NCBI GenBank assembly: GCA_003224055.1
Contig: QHYE01000024.1
Span: 1-64,000 of the forward strand
DNA: 64,000 bases
From: Acidobacteriota bacterium
GTDB taxonomy: Bacteria > Acidobacteriota > Terriglobia > Acidiferrales > UBA7541
Direction of reading: 5' to 3'
The notes beneath the pieces were generated by a model that saw only the letters and a program-made list of their open reading frames with translations, was not told the DNA's origin and ran no database searches. Below are positions 62,023 to 64,000 of this stretch, one piece after another (positions within the stretch are counted from its first letter, which is position 1; each line of letters starts with the position of its first letter). The translations under genes and the position numbers were made by a program.

Positions 62023-62325
62023 ATGGATATCGAGAAGGACGGTTTTGAAGACGACAACGAACTATCCCGGCTGGAGGACGAGGAGCTGGGCGGCGAGACC
62101 GAAGAGATCGTGGAAGAGGAAGAAGAGCTGGTGATCGTGGGAGAAGAGCCGGAAGAAGTGGTGCCCGCGCCGAAGCCCGCGTCGAAGCCCGCCGCAAAGA
62201 AACGCGCCAAGAAAGCGGGAAAGAAGAAACCCGCGCGAAAAAAGGCGGCGAAGAAAGCGAAGCTGAAAAAGAAGGCCGGCAAGAAAAAAGCCAAGAAAGC
62301 ATCGAAGAAGAAAAAAAGGCGGTAA
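62023..62325 (+). CDS. Acidic/lysine-rich histone-H1-like small protein
   Basis: 100 aa from ATG 62023 (CACGGGAGGATGGA upstream). Residues 1-48 are very acidic (DEELGGETEEIVEEEEEL); residues 55-100 are Lys/Ala-rich with KKxAKK repeats (KRAKKAGKKKPARKKAAKKAKLKKK), like the C-terminal tail of bacterial histone H1-like proteins. It probably binds nucleic acid through the basic tail, with the acidic head as a modulator. Low complexity makes homology unreliable. A strong terminator follows at once. Confidence 0.75.
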   Translation: MDIEKDGFEDDNELSRLEDEELGGETEEIVEEEEELVIVGEEPEEVVPAPKPASKPAAKKRAKKAGKKKPARKKAAKKAKLKKKAGKKKAKKASKKKKRR

Positions 62326-62359
62326 GCGCGCTTCACGCTGGCAAGATTCTCTTGGCGGA

Positions 62360-62391
62360 GGCCGGGCCTTGGGTCCCGGCCTTTTCCTTTT
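62360..62391 (+). terminator. Rho-independent terminator
   Basis: GGCCGGG (62360-62366) pairs with CCCGGCC (62375-62381) and is followed by TTTTCCTTTT, 34 bases after the stop of the Lys-rich gene. Confidence 0.75.
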
Positions 62392-62535
62392 GTGGAATTC
62401 TGCCTCCCACTCTGGAATCGGCCGGGCCGCGCTGCTTTCCCGACCGGGATATGCAGTCTTCCCATTCAGGAATCGACTCGCCAGGGCCCAACTCGCGCTT
62501 GCCCAAAGCAATAAGTACCGCTAGGATAATTCGCC

Positions 62536-63354
62536 ATGTTGCATGCGCTGGAGCAGATACGCCGGATGCGTGGGGGAGCGCCATCGCACCTGATGCGTTG
62601 CTCCGACGGCCTCTACTACGTGGTGAAGTTCCAAAATAATCCGCAGCATCGCCGCATTCTGGTCAATGAAATGCTTGGAACCAAACTGGCGGCTCGGCTG
62701 GGCTTGCCGACCGTTCCGGTGGCGATCGTAGAGGTGTCCGAAGAGTTGATCCGGCTGACGCCGGAATTGACGATGGAACTGCCGCGCTCGCGGATCCCTT
62801 GCCAGCCCGGCCCGCAATTTGGATCGCGCTATCCCGGAGACCCGCGGCAGCTGACGCTGCACGATTTCCTTCCCGACGAACAGCTGCGCGAGGTGGAAAA
62901 CCTGCACGCCTTCGCGGGGATGCTGGTTTTCGACAAGTGGGCCTGCAACACCAACGGCCGCCAGACGGTATTTTTTCGCAGGCAAAATGAGGCAGCGAAC
63001 GACGCGGCGGCGGTGCGCTATGAAACGCGGATGATCGACCAGGGCTTTTGTTTTAATGCCGGCGAGTGGAATTTTCCTGACGCGCCGCTCCGGGGTTTGT
63101 ACGCCCGCAATCGCGTCTACCAGGGTGTCACCGGGATGGAATCGTTCGCGCCGTGGCTCGAGCGCCTGGAAAGCGGAATGACCGAGCGCGTCTTGGACGA
63201 AGTCAGCCGGGAGATTCCTCCCGCGTGGTACGAGGATGACTACGACGCGCTGCTGCGGCTGCTCGAACAGCTTCATCGCCGCCGTTCACGGGTCCCAGAA
63301 CTGATTCTCGAAGCCAAACGAACCAATCGGCAGCCGTTTCCGAACTGGGTGTGA
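62536..63354 (+). CDS. HipA-like kinase-fold protein
   Basis: 272 aa from ATG 62536. It aligns by eye with the HipA-like domain family: YYVVKFQNNPQHRRILVNEMLGTKLAARLGLP (nucleotide-binding strand with the Lys of VVKF), then AGMLVFDKWACNTNGRQTVFF (catalytic-loop region) and MIDQGFCFNAGEWNF (metal-loop-like). In canonical HipA the catalytic loop has Asp and Asn (GxTDxHxxN); here the Asp position appears to be Asn (NTNGRQ), so activity is uncertain. It is followed 3 bases later by a DUF3037 gene. No HipB-like HTH lies upstream, so it is not a classic HipBA system. Confidence 0.85.
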   Translation: MLHALEQIRRMRGGAPSHLMRCSDGLYYVVKFQNNPQHRRILVNEMLGTKLAARLGLPTVPVAIVEVSEELIRLTPELTMELPRSRIPCQPGPQFGSRYPGDPRQLTLHDFLPDEQLREVENLHAFAGMLVFDKWACNTNGRQTVFFRRQNEAANDAAAVRYETRMIDQGFCFNAGEWNFPDAPLRGLYARNRVYQGVTGMESFAPWLERLESGMTERVLDEVSREIPPAWYEDDYDALLRLLEQLHRRRSRVPELILEAKRTNRQPFPNWV

Positions 63355-63357
63355 ACC

Positions 63358-64000
63358 ATGATTGAAACTTCTGACCATCAAGAAAACGCGGAACCGGCAG
63401 GTTCAGAAAGAGCCTGCGCCTACCGCGTTCTGCGGTACTCACCGAACCTGGTCCGCGACGAGTGGGTGAATATCGGCGTGCTGCTCTTCGATCCGCTGAC
63501 CGGCGAACGCCGGTTGCGCATGATCGAAGAAGAGGATGAGTTCCGGCGCGTGCGGCGCCTTCATCCCGGGGCCGACGAATTGCTCCTCCGTGCGATTCGC
63601 GATGATCTGGAAGACCGGTTTCAATCGGCATCCGCCAACGGCGGGAAGGGCCAAGCCGGCAATTGGCAGCAACTCCTGGCCAAGTGGGATGAGACGCTCT
63701 CCAATGCTTTGCAGCTCGCTCCGCAGAAAGGCGTCTTTGCCTCGGACCTGGATGCCGAACTGGAGCGGCTGTATGGCGACCATGTCGCCCCGCAGCGCGC
63801 CGCCAGCCGCATGGGCGCACCCGGCAGCCGCGCGGTGGTGCGCTCGTACTGCTCGCAGGTCTTCCGGCAGGCCCGCCTGTGGGAGCGGCTGGAAAAATCA
63901 GTTCGCGCCGAGCAGTTTACCTTTCCGGGCGACCCCATGCGCCTCGACTACAGCTACCGCCGCAACGGCACGCGCGGATTCGTGCAGACGCTCTCCGTCA
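63358..64000 (+). CDS. DUF3037-like protein, truncated by window edge
   Basis: At least 214 aa from ATG 63358, absent from the track because it runs off the edge. The core ACAYRVLRYSPNLVRDEWVNIGVLLFDPLTGERRLRM is typical of DUF3037 proteins. It starts 3 bases after the HipA-like stop, so the two are cotranscribed; this pairing recurs in many genomes, as far as I recall. Function unknown. The C-terminus is outside the window. Confidence 0.85.
   Translation, partial: MIETSDHQENAEPAGSERACAYRVLRYSPNLVRDEWVNIGVLLFDPLTGERRLRMIEEEDEFRRVRRLHPGADELLLRAIRDDLEDRFQSASANGGKGQAGNWQQLLAKWDETLSNALQLAPQKGVFASDLDAELERLYGDHVAPQRAASRMGAPGSRAVVRSYCSQVFRQARLWERLEKSVRAEQFTFPGDPMRLDYSYRRNGTRGFVQTLSV

Overview
The window looks like chromosomal DNA of an acidobacterium (Acidobacteriota). 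This rests on family content, not on a marker gene: an Oar-like TonB-dependent receptor with an N-terminal carboxypeptidase-regulatory domain, FG-GAP/ASPIC-UnbV/TPR exported proteins, an ADOP-type MacB/FtsX permease with no partner genes, YVTN-propeller lipoproteins, a choice-of-anchor D protein and GC-rich coding. No rRNA, tRNA, CRISPR or transposase gene was seen. The only mobile element is a group II intron cut by the left edge.

Layout. 1-1391: group II intron (maturase plus 5' ribozyme part, minus strand). 2000-13910: TonB receptor, two exported TPR proteins and an ADOP permease. 13979-17514: two DoxX-like proteins (one frameshifted), a translationally coupled beta-propeller/MoaD-like pair, and a divergent GyrI-like/HxlR pair sharing a palindromic operator. 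17629-29444: the aromatic-CoA island. 29464-37497: deacetylase, GreA, isoaspartyl peptidase, YVTN lipoprotein, VOC and PPOX proteins. 37576-47631: mixed exported enzymes, several of them broken. 48173-50862: EF-G-like GTPase and a RelBE-like toxin-antitoxin pair. 50887-55784: an ECF sigma operon, a Cys/Met-type PLP enzyme, a degenerate GGDEF protein and an exported protein. 55990-58668: cold-shock protein and a GntR/ABC operon. 58704-64000: a nonsense-interrupted beta-lactamase-like gene, an MltD-type transglycosylase, a Lys-rich protein, and a HipA-like/DUF3037 pair running off the right edge.

The most interesting unit is 17629-29444. boxD is divergent from boxR-boxC-boxB and an amidohydrolase; a TetR gene then heads hcrC-hcrA-hcrB. 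The hcr products match 4-hydroxybenzoyl-CoA reductase, including the extra [4Fe-4S] cysteine loop of the beta subunit. The inferred route is 4-hydroxybenzoyl-CoA -> benzoyl-CoA (reductive, low potential) -> 2,3-epoxide -> ring cleavage (oxygen-dependent box pathway). This joins a step usually linked to anaerobic metabolism with an aerobic one. boxA and an aryl-CoA ligase are not in the window.

A second theme is gene damage. Three genes carry single-base frameshifts, one permease carries two compensating frameshifts, and two genes carry one in-frame stop each. All lie outside the aromatic island. They could be real pseudogenes or consensus errors; the sequence alone cannot decide.
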